Shown: piece by piece, positions 1 to 8,290 of the stretch
How the letters are laid out: each line of letters opens with the position of its first letter
Numbering within the stretch: position 1 is the first letter of the stretch
From: Marinobacterium sp.
Lineage (GTDB): Bacteria; Pseudomonadota; Gammaproteobacteria; Pseudomonadales; Balneatricaceae
NCBI GenBank assembly: GCA_025800125.1
Contig: JAOXSF010000175.1
Coordinates: 1 to 39,069 of the forward strand
Reading direction: 5' to 3'
Length of the DNA: 39,069 nucleotides
Notes under the pieces: generated by a model
Told to the model about the DNA's origin: nothing
Seen by the model: only the letters and a program-made list of their open reading frames with translations
Databases searched by the model: none
Position numbers and translations under genes: made by a program

Positions 1-56
1 ATAACAGGCCTCACAGGGTAGCTGTCGGCTTACAGACAGCACAGAACACCATTAAT

Positions 57-80
57 AGCAGGCGGTGGCCTGCTGTTGTC
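57..80 (+). terminator. Possible terminator of the gene upstream of the window
   Basis: AGCAGGC (57-63) pairs with GCCTGCT (68-74) around a four-base loop, followed by a T-rich but interrupted tract. In many gammaproteobacteria ihfB lies just upstream of lapA, so this may end that gene; ihfB itself is not in the window. The weak T tract keeps confidence low. Confidence 0.4.
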
Positions 81-110
81 TGTTAATAGCTTGAATAAGG
101 GAGCATTTTC

Positions 111-416
111 GTGCGCTGGTTGAAAACTCTGATTACCGGAATACTCTGCATCGCAGTACTGCTGGCAGGTATTCAGTTTACGATCCATAACACCCAGAAG
201 GTTGCTATTGATCTGGTAGTTGTACAGCTGCCAGAGGCAAGCCTGTCCTTGTGGCTGCTGGCTGCACTGGGTCTGGGTGCAGTGCTGGGTATCATACTGA
301 GCATCTTCACGGTACTGGCTCTGCGCGTGCGTCTGGGTGCCGCTCGTCGTCGTGCCAGCACGACACAGCGAGAGCTGGATGAGTTGCGTACATCGTCACT
401 GAAAGATGCCGTCTGA
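111..416 (+). CDS. lapA: Lipopolysaccharide assembly protein A (LapA/YciS family)
   Basis: Small inner-membrane protein (101 aa) that works with LapB in controlling lipopolysaccharide synthesis through LpxC turnover (family knowledge). The sequence shows two hydrophobic segments, about residues 7-27 and 47-70, then a basic cytoplasmic tail that looks coiled-coil (RRRASTTQRELDEL), as in the LapA/DUF1049 family. The start is GTG, preceded by AAGGGAG at a normal distance. The stop overlaps the start of lapB by 11 bases, which implies coupled translation. The lapA-lapB-pyrF order matches yciS-yciM-pyrF of E. coli, which makes the assignment firm. Confidence 0.93.
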   Translation: MRWLKTLITGILCIAVLLAGIQFTIHNTQKVAIDLVVVQLPEASLSLWLLAALGLGAVLGIILSIFTVLALRVRLGAARRRASTTQRELDELRTSSLKDAV

Positions 417-1608
417 ACTTCAGCATTACTATCTTATTATTCCGCTGTTTCTGGCCATTGCCATCGGCTGGTGGCTGGGACGGCGTGAGCGAGCCGGGCT
501 TCAGGCCCGGCCGCCAGCCAATTTAAGCCAGGAATATTTTACCGGGCTTGATTTCCTCCTGAATGAAAAAGTAGATGAAGCAATTGAGAGCTTTATCCGT
601 GCCCTGGAAATAAATTCCGACACTATTCCTGCCCACCTTGCTCTGGCAAAACTGTTTCGGCGCAAAGGAGATGTAGAGCGGGCGATCCGCATTCATCAAA
701 ACCTGCTGGCACGTCCAGACCTTACCCGCGATGACTTTTTACGTGTACAGATGGCATTGGCCCGTGACTACTATGCTGTAGGGCTGCTTGATCGTGCAGA
801 AAACCTGTTACTGGAGATTATCCGCCAGAAGCCTCCTGTACGTACCTGCTTTAATGCGCGCGCGTTACTGATTCAACTGTACGAAAAACTCGGTGACTGG
901 CAGCAGGCGCTTGATGTTGGCGAGCAGCTGGAAGCTGAAGAGCAGCAGGAACTGGCCACTGAGTTGACACATTATAGTTGTGAACTGGCAGAGCAGGCGT
1001 TTCAACAGGGTGATGACAGGCTTGCACGTAGTTATCTGAAACAGGCTGGGCGTTATGATGATTCTCAGGTACGTATCTACCTGTTGAAGGCGCGTATTGG
1101 TTACCGGCAGGGGCGCTGGCGTCAGGCGATCCGTAACTTTCACAAAGTGCATGACCGTGACGCGCTATTCATTCGTGAAACGCTGACAGAGTTGCAGCAA
1201 TGCTATGATGCACTGGGCCATCCTGACGACTGTATTAAATACTTACGTAGCTGCATGGCTAATGCGCCTTCAACCTCGGTGATGCTGGCTGTTGCTGAAC
1301 ATATCAGGATACAGCGCGGCAGTTATGTAGCGGGTTGCTATATCACGGAAGAGTTGAAGAAGCGTCCATCTGTTAAAGGCTTTAACCGTTTGATGGATCT
1401 GCATATGCATGATGAAGTTTTGTCGGACAAAACAGATTTACAGGACCGCTTGCGGATATTGCGGGGGCTGACAGGGCAGCTTGAGATGAGCAAACCGGTT
1501 TATCGCTGCAACCATTGTGGCTTTTCCAGTCGTCAGTTGAACTGGCATTGTCCCTCTTGTAAAAAGTGGGGTTCAACCCGGCCTATACAGGGGCTGGAAG
1601 GTGAATAA
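406..1608 (+). CDS. lapB: Lipopolysaccharide assembly protein B (LapB/YciM)
   Basis: Membrane-anchored tetratricopeptide protein that, in E. coli, presents LpxC to the FtsH protease and so limits LPS synthesis. The 400-aa product has an N-terminal membrane anchor (about residues 8-23, ending WWLGRRER), a series of TPR helices from about residue 40 to 340, and a C-terminal rubredoxin-like metal knuckle with two Cys pairs (CNHCG ... CPSCKKW) that binds the TPR domain in the E. coli structure. Length and domain order are those of the family. It overlaps lapA by 11 bases. A hairpin terminator follows 24 bases after the stop. Confidence 0.96.
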   Translation: MPSELQHYYLIIPLFLAIAIGWWLGRRERAGLQARPPANLSQEYFTGLDFLLNEKVDEAIESFIRALEINSDTIPAHLALAKLFRRKGDVERAIRIHQNLLARPDLTRDDFLRVQMALARDYYAVGLLDRAENLLLEIIRQKPPVRTCFNARALLIQLYEKLGDWQQALDVGEQLEAEEQQELATELTHYSCELAEQAFQQGDDRLARSYLKQAGRYDDSQVRIYLLKARIGYRQGRWRQAIRNFHKVHDRDALFIRETLTELQQCYDALGHPDDCIKYLRSCMANAPSTSVMLAVAEHIRIQRGSYVAGCYITEELKKRPSVKGFNRLMDLHMHDEVLSDKTDLQDRLRILRGLTGQLEMSKPVYRCNHCGFSSRQLNWHCPSCKKWGSTRPIQGLEGE

Positions 1609-1631
1609 TCTGTACTTATTTTTATAATACC

Positions 1632-1654
1632 GGGGCCAATGGCCCTGTTTTTTT
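1632..1654 (+). terminator. Rho-independent terminator after lapB
   Basis: GGGGCC / GGCCCT stem around a three-base loop (AAT), followed after one G by seven T. It separates lapAB from pyrF, so pyrF probably has its own promoter or depends on read-through. Confidence 0.75.
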
Positions 1655-1702
1655 GTCTGCGAATGTAGACGTATTCATAATGAAGAGAGGAATTTAAGCC
1701 GA

Positions 1703-2419
1703 ATGAGCGTTGATCAGAACCGCATAATTGTTGCCCTGGACTATGCCAGCAAAGAAGATGCCCTGGCTATGGCTGAGCGTCTCGACCCTTCCCGCTGTCG
1801 GGTAAAAGTGGGTAAGGAGCTGTTTACCCGCAGTGGCCCGGCGGTTGTGGAAGCGCTACATACCAGAGGTTTTGAAGTTTTTCTGGATCTGAAGTTCCAC
1901 GATATTCCCAATACCACCGCTAAAGCGGTACGTGCTGCTGCGGAGATGGGAGTCTGGATGGTGAATGTGCACGCCTCTGGTGGTCGTCGAATGATGGAGA
2001 CTGCCCGTGAAGAGCTGGAACAGGTCAACGGTGCAAACACTCTGCTGATTGCCGTGACTGTATTGACCAGCATGGAGCGAAGTGATCTTGCTGATCTTGG
2101 GCTCAATATTGAACCACTGGAGCACGTAAAAAGACTGGCAAAGCTTACCGAAAGCAGCGGTTTGCACGGTGTGGTCTGTTCTGCACAGGAAGTAACGCCA
2201 TTGCGTGAAGTCATTGGCAAGGATTTTAAACTGGTCACGCCGGGGATTCGTCCGGCTGATGCAGAAGTGGGTGATCAGAAACGTATTATGACGCCAGCAG
2301 ATGCGCTGACAGCGGGGAGTGATTATCTAGTGATTGGCCGTCCAATTACCCGCGCTGACAGCCCGGTGGATGCGCTGAAGCGTATAGAAACGCAGGTGCA
2401 ATCTGTGCTGGCAGTGTAA
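1703..2419 (+). CDS. pyrF: Orotidine 5'-phosphate decarboxylase
   Basis: Last step of UMP synthesis: decarboxylates OMP to UMP in the cytoplasm. The 238-aa product has the group I signature [11 protein letters not shown], with the catalytic Asp62-Lys64-Asp67 set (DxKxxD), and the phosphate-binding loop near the C-terminus (VTPGIRP ... [12 protein letters not shown]). Length is that of a bacterial TIM-barrel OMP decarboxylase. The start ATG follows GAGAGGAA at a normal distance. Position after lapB is conserved in gammaproteobacteria. Confidence 0.98.
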   Translation: MSVDQNRIIVALDYASKEDALAMAERLDPSRCRVKVGKELFTRSGPAVVEALHTRGFEVFLDLKFHDIPNTTAKAVRAAAEMGVWMVNVHASGGRRMMETAREELEQVNGANTLLIAVTVLTSMERSDLADLGLNIEPLEHVKRLAKLTESSGLHGVVCSAQEVTPLREVIGKDFKLVTPGIRPADAEVGDQKRIMTPADALTAGSDYLVIGRPITRADSPVDALKRIETQVQSVLAV

Positions 2420-2440
2420 GCGACAGTTTCAGGCAGCGGG

Positions 2441-2485
2441 AAAAAAGCGGGCTGACATCCATCGTACTTGTAATGTCTGCCCGCT
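2441..2485 (-). terminator. Terminator between pyrF and the convergent glycan gene
   Basis: Thirteen-base arms AGCGGGCTGACAT (2446-2458) and ATGTCTGCCCGCT (2473-2485) with one T-T mismatch and a 14-base loop. On the minus strand the stem is followed by six T, so it ends the minus-strand gene that stops at 2577. The stem can also fold in the pyrF transcript but lacks a T tract there. Confidence 0.75.
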
Positions 2486-2576
2486 CAGCATGGCACAGAT
2501 TGATTATGTTCTCGTGCTTATAAACTCTACTTTAGCTGGGACTTGTTCAAGCGCAGTTATTTGTCAGTCTGGGCAT

Positions 2577-4217
2577 TCAGTGACTGGTCTTTTCCTTTTT
2601 GAGGCAGTCATATACCACATGCTTGCCGTTGGAATGCATATGATGCCAGCCAGCCAGGCCGGGCTGAAAATCAGGCTTGAGCGTGCACAGTGTCTGTTCC
2701 CTGAAATGTTGGTTATCCAGTTGCTTGATTTCTGCCAGGCTCAAGGCTTCACCATAGCAGTCAAACCCCTGTTTCTGTCTGCTGCGAATAATCCGTCCAT
2801 CCTGTATATGTATTCCAGCATTACGCGCTGTATTGCTGTCAAACACCAGTGGGTTTGCTGGATGTGCAGTCCAGCTATCCGACAGAGGGGAGTCGCTGTA
2901 GTATGCTGAAAGCGTGGAATTGAAGTCGTTGCTATCCGGGCCCGCAATATTGGATAGCAACCACCATTTCTCATCGTGCTGAAATATCATGGTATCTGCT
3001 GCTCTTATATTGCTGATCAGATCTTTCTGATACTCCCATTTCATCGGGTAGTCGATGCATTTATAGAGCCGGATGGCATTGGATTTGGATACTTCCGGAA
3101 TCATATACAGCTCTCCCTCGTGATGTAGTATAAAAGGGAAAGACATATGGTAAGGTTCTTCTATAACGGGCCCCAGAATTCTGTACTCGTCATCATTGAT
3201 AATTTCTACTGCTGCAATGCAGGCAAACCCTTTACTGTAGTCATAGTCTTCAACAAAGATAATATCTCTGTCGTTGTGGTGGCATATAAAAGGGTCAGCA
3301 TAAAAATGCCCCGGTGGGTTTTTTATCGTTAGCCCTTTACTAAGATCAATGTTATTCCAGCTGGCACGTTGATAAACAACACTCCAACGCTCCTGCTTTT
3401 TAAGTACCAGTTTATCGAAAGCCAGTTTTGCAAAGTAGATCGCTGTCTTTGTTGTATAAGATACCAGAGACAGGGCCGAAACTGATTGTTGAGAGCGGTT
3501 GGAAAAAGGCTGTGCAGCTTCCAGCTCTGGTATCTCACTGGTTGTGGCGTAGTCTATAATCGTTTTGGCGATATAAGGGGCAGCTTCGTTATACAGGTTT
3601 GCCTGGTTCTGTGTAAAAGTCCGCTTGGTGGGTAAATTACCACGCAGCAGGGGGCGGGGGCTGGCCCCAGGTGGCTGCCACTGGATACTGAAACCTGTTG
3701 TGTCCCGGCGCTGAAGTACTTCCCAGAACCCCACCGGGTGGCTGTTGTCCGCGTAATCATCACCATATTGCAGGTAAACAGCACCATCGTGAGTGGTTTT
3801 AAGCAGTTCCTCATATAAAGGTGTTGTTGTTGCTTTGAAAATCAGATCAAGCTCCAGCGCGGCCACAGCTTTAATGTCATTCTGGTTATAACAGGGTGAG
3901 GTTGGGCTGTCAGCGTACTCTGTTTTCAGATGGAGTGCAGGGTGGTCTGAAAGCTCATTAACAAGGTGCTTTCCCGGATAGCTTTTCAGGCGTATATCCC
4001 GTGAAGACAGGAGCTTCAACTCGGCGCACTCTATTAGCTTCAATAGCGTAGAAGTACTACGACTGGCCTGTTGGCGGCCTGAATATGAATAGTCAGCTGC
4101 GTCTTCTATGAGAATTAAATATAAATCAATCAGTTGGCACTGATATAATTTAGTTAATGCTCTGTATAAGTGGGTATTGCAAATTTCTGACTCTAATAAA
4201 ACGCCTACCTTCTTCAT
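2577..4217 (-). CDS. Formyltransferase-like and glycan-enzyme-like two-domain protein
   Basis: About 546 aa. Residues about 1-225 resemble the formyltransferase fold in organisation: a KVGVLLES start, a DLIFKATTTPLYEELL segment, then HDGAVYLQYGDD and HPVGFWEVLQRRDTTGFSI, where formyltransferases have their conserved His-Asp region. The second half (from about residue 290: PPGHFYADPFICHHNDRDI, then repeated E/D-aromatic blades such as HEGELYMIPEVSKSNAIRLY) resembles the beta-propeller-like domain found N-terminal in plant glucosamine inositolphosphorylceramide transferases and in bacterial homologues. It is probably a cytoplasmic enzyme acting on a sugar or lipid headgroup; the substrate is unknown. 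I prefer the second ATG (4217) because GGAG lies six bases upstream; the first ATG (4229) overlaps that ribosome site. The region in front is AT-rich, suggesting later acquisition. Confidence 0.6.
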   Translation of the reverse strand: MKKVGVLLESEICNTHLYRALTKLYQCQLIDLYLILIEDAADYSYSGRQQASRSTSTLLKLIECAELKLLSSRDIRLKSYPGKHLVNELSDHPALHLKTEYADSPTSPCYNQNDIKAVAALELDLIFKATTTPLYEELLKTTHDGAVYLQYGDDYADNSHPVGFWEVLQRRDTTGFSIQWQPPGASPRPLLRGNLPTKRTFTQNQANLYNEAAPYIAKTIIDYATTSEIPELEAAQPFSNRSQQSVSALSLVSYTTKTAIYFAKLAFDKLVLKKQERWSVVYQRASWNNIDLSKGLTIKNPPGHFYADPFICHHNDRDIIFVEDYDYSKGFACIAAVEIINDDEYRILGPVIEEPYHMSFPFILHHEGELYMIPEVSKSNAIRLYKCIDYPMKWEYQKDLISNIRAADTMIFQHDEKWWLLSNIAGPDSNDFNSTLSAYYSDSPLSDSWTAHPANPLVFDSNTARNAGIHIQDGRIIRSRQKQGFDCYGEALSLAEIKQLDNQHFREQTLCTLKPDFQPGLAGWHHMHSNGKHVVYDCLKKEKTSH

Positions 4218-4305
4218 GCCCTGCTCCATTTCAGGCTGTTTATAGCAGACATTAATATGACTGCTTTCATAAAAAACACTCTGACTTTTGAAGCTAATTT
4301 ATTTT

Positions 4306-4476
4306 ATAAGCTACAGTGTTCTATAAACTATAGTATTTTACAGTGCTATAGTGTCTTAGAAATTATAGTACCTTGCAAATTGTAGTACCTTGCAAATTTT
4401 AGTACTTTGAAAACTGTAGTGTCTTATAAATTATAGCGTCTTGTAAATCATAGTATTTTATAAAGTGTCACCTTGT
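4306..4476. repeat. Degenerate 17-bp tandem repeat array, about 10 units
   Basis: About ten head-to-tail units of 17 bp (one of 18) with a loose consensus RYAAATTATAGTACCTT. Example units are 4375-4391, 4392-4408 and 4409-4425. The central TATAGT or TGTAGT and the closing CTT/TTT are best kept. The array is AT-rich and fills most of the otherwise empty stretch 4218-4594 between the glycan gene and the AEC transporter. I see no gene in that stretch. Confidence 0.85.
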
Positions 4477-4594
4477 ATACATAATAACAGCGAGCTTTAC
4501 TTTTCTTAAGTTACTTTTTTGATATTCTTATTTAAAAGCCGGGCTGCTGTGATGATGCTTTACTTAAATGAGCGCCGACTATACCAACGCTGTG

Positions 4595-5488
4595 TTATAA
4601 AGTCCATGCGAGTACCAGTGGTATAATTATGAGGCTGGCAATATTCCCCAATAAGACAATGGATGCGACATGGTGCGGTTCCTGCTGATAGCGTTCTGCC
4701 ACCATGTAATTCAACACCGCTGGCGGTAGCGCACCAAAAAGCACCAGATAACCAAACTGTGTACTGTCCAGTTGCAGCCATGGTTGTACTGCCAGAGCGA
4801 TGACAATACCGCTCAGCGGGCAGAGCAGAGCACCCAGAACCCCCAGTTGCCACTGACTGAAGTCTACAAAGGTCATCCGTACGCCCAGTGCAAACAGCAT
4901 TAACGGGATGGAAATCTGGCCAAGCATATCAATAAAGGTGTAGATCGCAGGCGGCATGGTCAACCCTGCCAGGCTCCAGCCAATGCCAGCAATGGAAGCG
5001 ATAATCATCGGGTTTCGCAGTACGGCCAGCATATTGCTTCGATGGTCCAGAATATAAACACCGACAGTAAAGTGGAGCATATTTTCCACCATAAACAGAA
5101 TAATCGCCGCAGGTAGCGCCTGTTCACCAAATGCCAGTACCACCAGTGGAATACCCAGATTGCCACTGTTATTGAACATCATCGGTGGCAGGAAGGTTTT
5201 CAGGTTTAGTCCCATCAGTTTTGCAATGGGAAGCAATAACAGGCCAGAGCCCAGTACCACTGCCGCAGCGCCAAGTGCCAGGTCGATATAATCGCCAATC
5301 TCGAACGACTTTGCTGACATCACTGCGAAGATCAGTGCAGGTACAAAAATGTCCAGATTCAGCTTATTAGGGATCGCCATTTCAGGCCGATGCTTTTTCG
5401 CATAGAAAAAGCCCGTCAGTACAATAGCCGTCAGCGGGAAAACGGTTTGGAAAATTCGTTCAAGTAGTGCAAGGGTGGTCGCGTCCAT
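4595..5488 (-). CDS. AEC-family permease (auxin efflux carrier/malonate transporter type)
   Basis: Ten-helix inner-membrane secondary transporter, 297 aa. Hydrophobic segments run throughout, and the family's half-domain pattern is visible: NKLNLDIFVPALIF early, and LGQISIPLMLFALGVRMTF opening the second half. Members export or import carboxylates such as malonate, malate or lactate, or auxin-like acids; the substrate cannot be read from sequence. Start ATG follows AGGAG. It lies downstream of the D-lactate dehydrogenase and universal stress gene on the same strand, so an organic-acid substrate is plausible but unproven. Confidence 0.85.
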   Translation of the reverse strand: MDATTLALLERIFQTVFPLTAIVLTGFFYAKKHRPEMAIPNKLNLDIFVPALIFAVMSAKSFEIGDYIDLALGAAAVVLGSGLLLLPIAKLMGLNLKTFLPPMMFNNSGNLGIPLVVLAFGEQALPAAIILFMVENMLHFTVGVYILDHRSNMLAVLRNPMIIASIAGIGWSLAGLTMPPAIYTFIDMLGQISIPLMLFALGVRMTFVDFSQWQLGVLGALLCPLSGIVIALAVQPWLQLDSTQFGYLVLFGALPPAVLNYMVAERYQQEPHHVASIVLLGNIASLIIIPLVLAWTL

Positions 5489-5559
5489 CGGGTACTCCTG
5501 GGAAAAACAGACCGGCTGCTTCTGAAGTGGAGAGCGGAGTCAGGAGCAGCCGACCATCC

Positions 5560-5585
5560 TAGCCAGGGAAACCGGGGTCTGGCTA
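5560..5585. repeat. Hairpin between the AEC and universal-stress genes
   Basis: TAGCCAG (5560-5566) is the exact inverse of CTGGCTA (5579-5585), with a 12-base loop. No T tract follows on either strand, so this is a structured spacer or a factor-assisted end rather than a standard terminator. Confidence 0.45.
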
Positions 5586-5650
5586 TATAGATGAGTGCAA
5601 TACAACAGGTGGATGCAGCAAGGTGCTGCTATTTTGTGGAAGTTATCTGT

Positions 5651-6139
5651 TTAATCAAACTGTTTGCCAGTGGGGACTACCAGTACAGGCACTTTGGCAT
5701 TGCGGTTCACCTGGCGTGGTGTATGGCTGTGATGACCAAAGCGGTTCTCATTGCCCATTACGATCATATCAGCAGAAAACTCTTCGGCAGCATCCAGAAT
5801 GCAGTCTGCGTGGTTACCTTCTTTGACGCAAACTTTGATTTTCAGGTCAGGTGTTTCTGGCAGGGCGTCCAGTTCATCGGCACGGAAACCTTTCACACGC
5901 TGTTTCATCTGCTTCATGATTTCGTTGATGCCTTCATCGTGCATCTGCTTAACGGTTTCTTCAGGCAGGTAGTTCTGAATCAGTGCTCGGCCCAGCTCGC
6001 CAACTGGCTCGACAACATGCAGCATGATCAGCGTAGCGTCATTTGCCAGTGCCTGTTGAACAGCCTGGCGAAAAACCGGGCGGGTGTGCTTACCCAGAGA
6101 GGTGGTGTACAGAATGGTGTTGATTTCTGGAAGTGCCAT
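5651..6139 (-). CDS. Universal stress protein (UspA family)
   Basis: Cytoplasmic 162-aa single-domain protein of the UspA fold: strand INTILYTTSLGKHTRPVFRQAVQQAL at the start, LIMLHVVEP, and the end ADMIVMGNENRF ... KVPVLVV. The usual ATP-loop pattern G-2X-G-9X-G(S/T) is not intact here (GNENRFGHHSHTPRQVN), so nucleotide binding is doubtful. It follows dld on the same strand, 161 bases downstream, and may belong to the lactate operon. The start ATG follows GAGGATAG. The exact role is unknown. Confidence 0.85.
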   Translation of the reverse strand: MALPEINTILYTTSLGKHTRPVFRQAVQQALANDATLIMLHVVEPVGELGRALIQNYLPEETVKQMHDEGINEIMKQMKQRVKGFRADELDALPETPDLKIKVCVKEGNHADCILDAAEEFSADMIVMGNENRFGHHSHTPRQVNRNAKVPVLVVPTGKQFD

Positions 6140-6300
6140 AGTGCTATCCTCATTCAGACATGCCCCTTAACCGGAGCAGGTCGCTACATCAATACAGTCC
6201 GTTATCTGGCCAGGTACTGGCTGGCCGGAATTTATATAGCAGGGCTTTCTATCGCCGTGCTTTTAACCACAGGACGTCAGCCCGGCCTGTCATCAAAGCT

Positions 6301-8010
6301 TCAGTGGCAGCAGCGTTTGTGTCTGTCTGTTTTACCGATACCGGGGTTGAAGCTGTTGGTCGGGTCAAGTTCCTGATAGAACTGGCCCAGCTGTTCTTCC
6401 GCTTCGTACAGGTGGCCGACATTGTGCTCGGCTGGATACTTAGCGCCTTTCTCTTTCAGCAGTTCAAGCATCCTGGCTTTGATCTTCTTCGCGTCTGCGC
6501 CTTTTTTCAGTACATAATCCTGGTGGAAAACGTGGCAGAGGAAGTGACCATAGTAGAGGTTACTGATCATCTGTGACTGAATGTCGTCAGGCAACGTTTC
6601 TACCCACTCGGTGTCGTTACGTCGCAGTGCAATATCCAGTGCCAGGATATCTTCCACCTCTTTTTCGTGCATCACCTGATAACGAATGGCCGCGCCCGCC
6701 GCTGCAAAACGGTGCAGGTAAGCTTTTTTGGCTTCTTCTTCGTTACAGATAAAGTAGCCGCGCTCTTCACCCATCGCACCGTCTTTACCAAAGGTGTCTG
6801 CCAGATAAGCTTTTGCCTCTTCAATACCAGCATCGCTCATCTTCAGAATCAGATGGTGCTCATACTGATCACGCCATTGCAGCATACGTGCAGGTAGCGC
6901 CTGGGGTAGCAGCTGGCTGAATAGCTGCATTACCTTGTCCGGGATATTTTTGGGCAGGAAGCTGACCTTATTCAGATAGGCCGTTATCGTGCCTTTGAGT
7001 GAGAACAGGCGTGGCAGTGGATCAGTGCCCAGTTTGTTAATCATCACAAACACATCTTTGCCATATTTTTCTGCCACATCAAAAGCTTCGCGGTGCATGT
7101 ATTCGGCAACTTCTGGCAGGTTGTCAAAACGGGACAGAATATCCCGGCGCAGCTCGGTCAGAGTGTTCGGGTTGTTGACGCCGATATAGAAAACCTGCTC
7201 TTTTTCGGCAACCGGATAGGTGTCCAGCCGCACTGCAAATACAGCAACTTTGCCTGCGCAGCCACTGGCTTCGTACAAGCGACGTTTGTCAGCGTTGTAG
7301 CGGGCCGGGGTGTCGGCATCTACGTCACGCAGGCGTTCACCATATTCCTGGTCAGATGCCAGTTTACCGGTTGCCAGTACATCAGCGTCAGTAAAGTTAC
7401 CGTTTTCCAGGTTGGTCAGAATCTCTTCCGGGCTGTCGCCCAGGTTATCAATACCCAGATGATTCACCAGCTCCAGTTCGCCCTGTTTATTGACCTGAGC
7501 AAACAGCGACAGCTCAGTATAGGCCGGGCCGCGTTTCACCAGCGCACCACCAGAGTTATTGCAGACACCGCCGACAATGGACGCGCCGATACAGGAGGAG
7601 CCAATGACCGAGTGCGGTGCCCGTTTGAGCGGTTTAAGCATCTTTTCCAGAGTAAACAGTGTTGCGCCGGGAAAGCTGAGAATCTGCTTACCGCCGTCCA
7701 GCAGCTGGATGCGGTTCATCCGGGTGGTGTTGAGAATCACGATCTCACGGTCGTAATCATCACCGTTTGGTGTGGAGCCCTCGGTCAGGCCGGTATTGGC
7801 CGCCTGCATGATCAGAATCTTATCGGCAGCAACACAGGCTTTCACAATCTGCCACTGTTCCAGCAGAGTGGTGGGGAAAACCACACAGAGCGCGTCGCCC
7901 TCACCGGAGCGGAAACCTGTGCGGTAGTGTTCGGTCTGACCTTCGTTTACCAGCACATTGCTGTTGCCAACAATGGCGGCTAACTGGTCGATAAAGCTGT
8001 TTTCAGACAT
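6301..8010 (-). CDS. dld: Quinone-dependent D-lactate dehydrogenase
   Basis: Peripheral membrane FAD enzyme that oxidises D-lactate to pyruvate and passes electrons to the quinone pool. The 569-aa product aligns by eye over its full length with E. coli Dld: LIMQAANTGLTEGSTPNG, HSVIGSSCIGAS, CNNSGG, LVNHLGID, DADTPARYNAD, ASGCAGK, HRFAAAGAAIRYQ, DIALRRNDTEW and the closing DPTNSFNPGIGKT. It therefore has the FAD-PCMH domain, the membrane-binding middle and the C-terminal cap. I choose ATG 8010; an in-frame GTG three codons upstream (8019) is possible, and neither has a strong ribosome site. It follows the TRAP transporter genes, consistent with lactate uptake followed by oxidation, with pyruvate going to AceEF. 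Confidence 0.97.
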   Translation of the reverse strand: MSENSFIDQLAAIVGNSNVLVNEGQTEHYRTGFRSGEGDALCVVFPTTLLEQWQIVKACVAADKILIMQAANTGLTEGSTPNGDDYDREIVILNTTRMNRIQLLDGGKQILSFPGATLFTLEKMLKPLKRAPHSVIGSSCIGASIVGGVCNNSGGALVKRGPAYTELSLFAQVNKQGELELVNHLGIDNLGDSPEEILTNLENGNFTDADVLATGKLASDQEYGERLRDVDADTPARYNADKRRLYEASGCAGKVAVFAVRLDTYPVAEKEQVFYIGVNNPNTLTELRRDILSRFDNLPEVAEYMHREAFDVAEKYGKDVFVMINKLGTDPLPRLFSLKGTITAYLNKVSFLPKNIPDKVMQLFSQLLPQALPARMLQWRDQYEHHLILKMSDAGIEEAKAYLADTFGKDGAMGEERGYFICNEEEAKKAYLHRFAAAGAAIRYQVMHEKEVEDILALDIALRRNDTEWVETLPDDIQSQMISNLYYGHFLCHVFHQDYVLKKGADAKKIKARMLELLKEKGAKYPAEHNVGHLYEAEEQLGQFYQELDPTNSFNPGIGKTDRHKRCCH

Positions 8011-8192
8011 GGGATTCACCGGGTTTTTAAATTATGGAGCACGCATCTTGGTTATAGGTAATGCCCTGAGGCTTATGGTGATGTGTGAGATGGCGGGATA
8101 GTCGGTATTAGCTGTTACTCCCTGTATGCTGAAGACACCTCCCTGTGTCTTCGTGCTGTAGCGCTTTTGGGCTGTTATACCTTCAAGCGGCT

Positions 8193-8236
8193 CTGGTTTT
8201 AAATGATTCTGGTTTTAAATGATTCCGGTTTTAAGC
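8193..8236. repeat. 16-bp direct repeat between dctM and dld
   Basis: CTGGTTTTAAATGATT occurs at 8193-8208 and 8209-8224, followed by a partial copy (CCGGTTTTAA). The spacer 8011-8290 also holds TTCAAGCGGC twice (8182-8191 and 8252-8261). I see no gene or convincing promoter in it. Confidence 0.75.
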
Positions 8237-8290
8237 AACGTTTGCTTTAAATGACGGCGCGTTCAAGCGGCCATGGTTTTCCGGGTCACA

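Noticed and set aside
7093-7983. Plus-strand 296-codon open frame
   Set aside because: Antisense to dld, which matches E. coli Dld from end to end.
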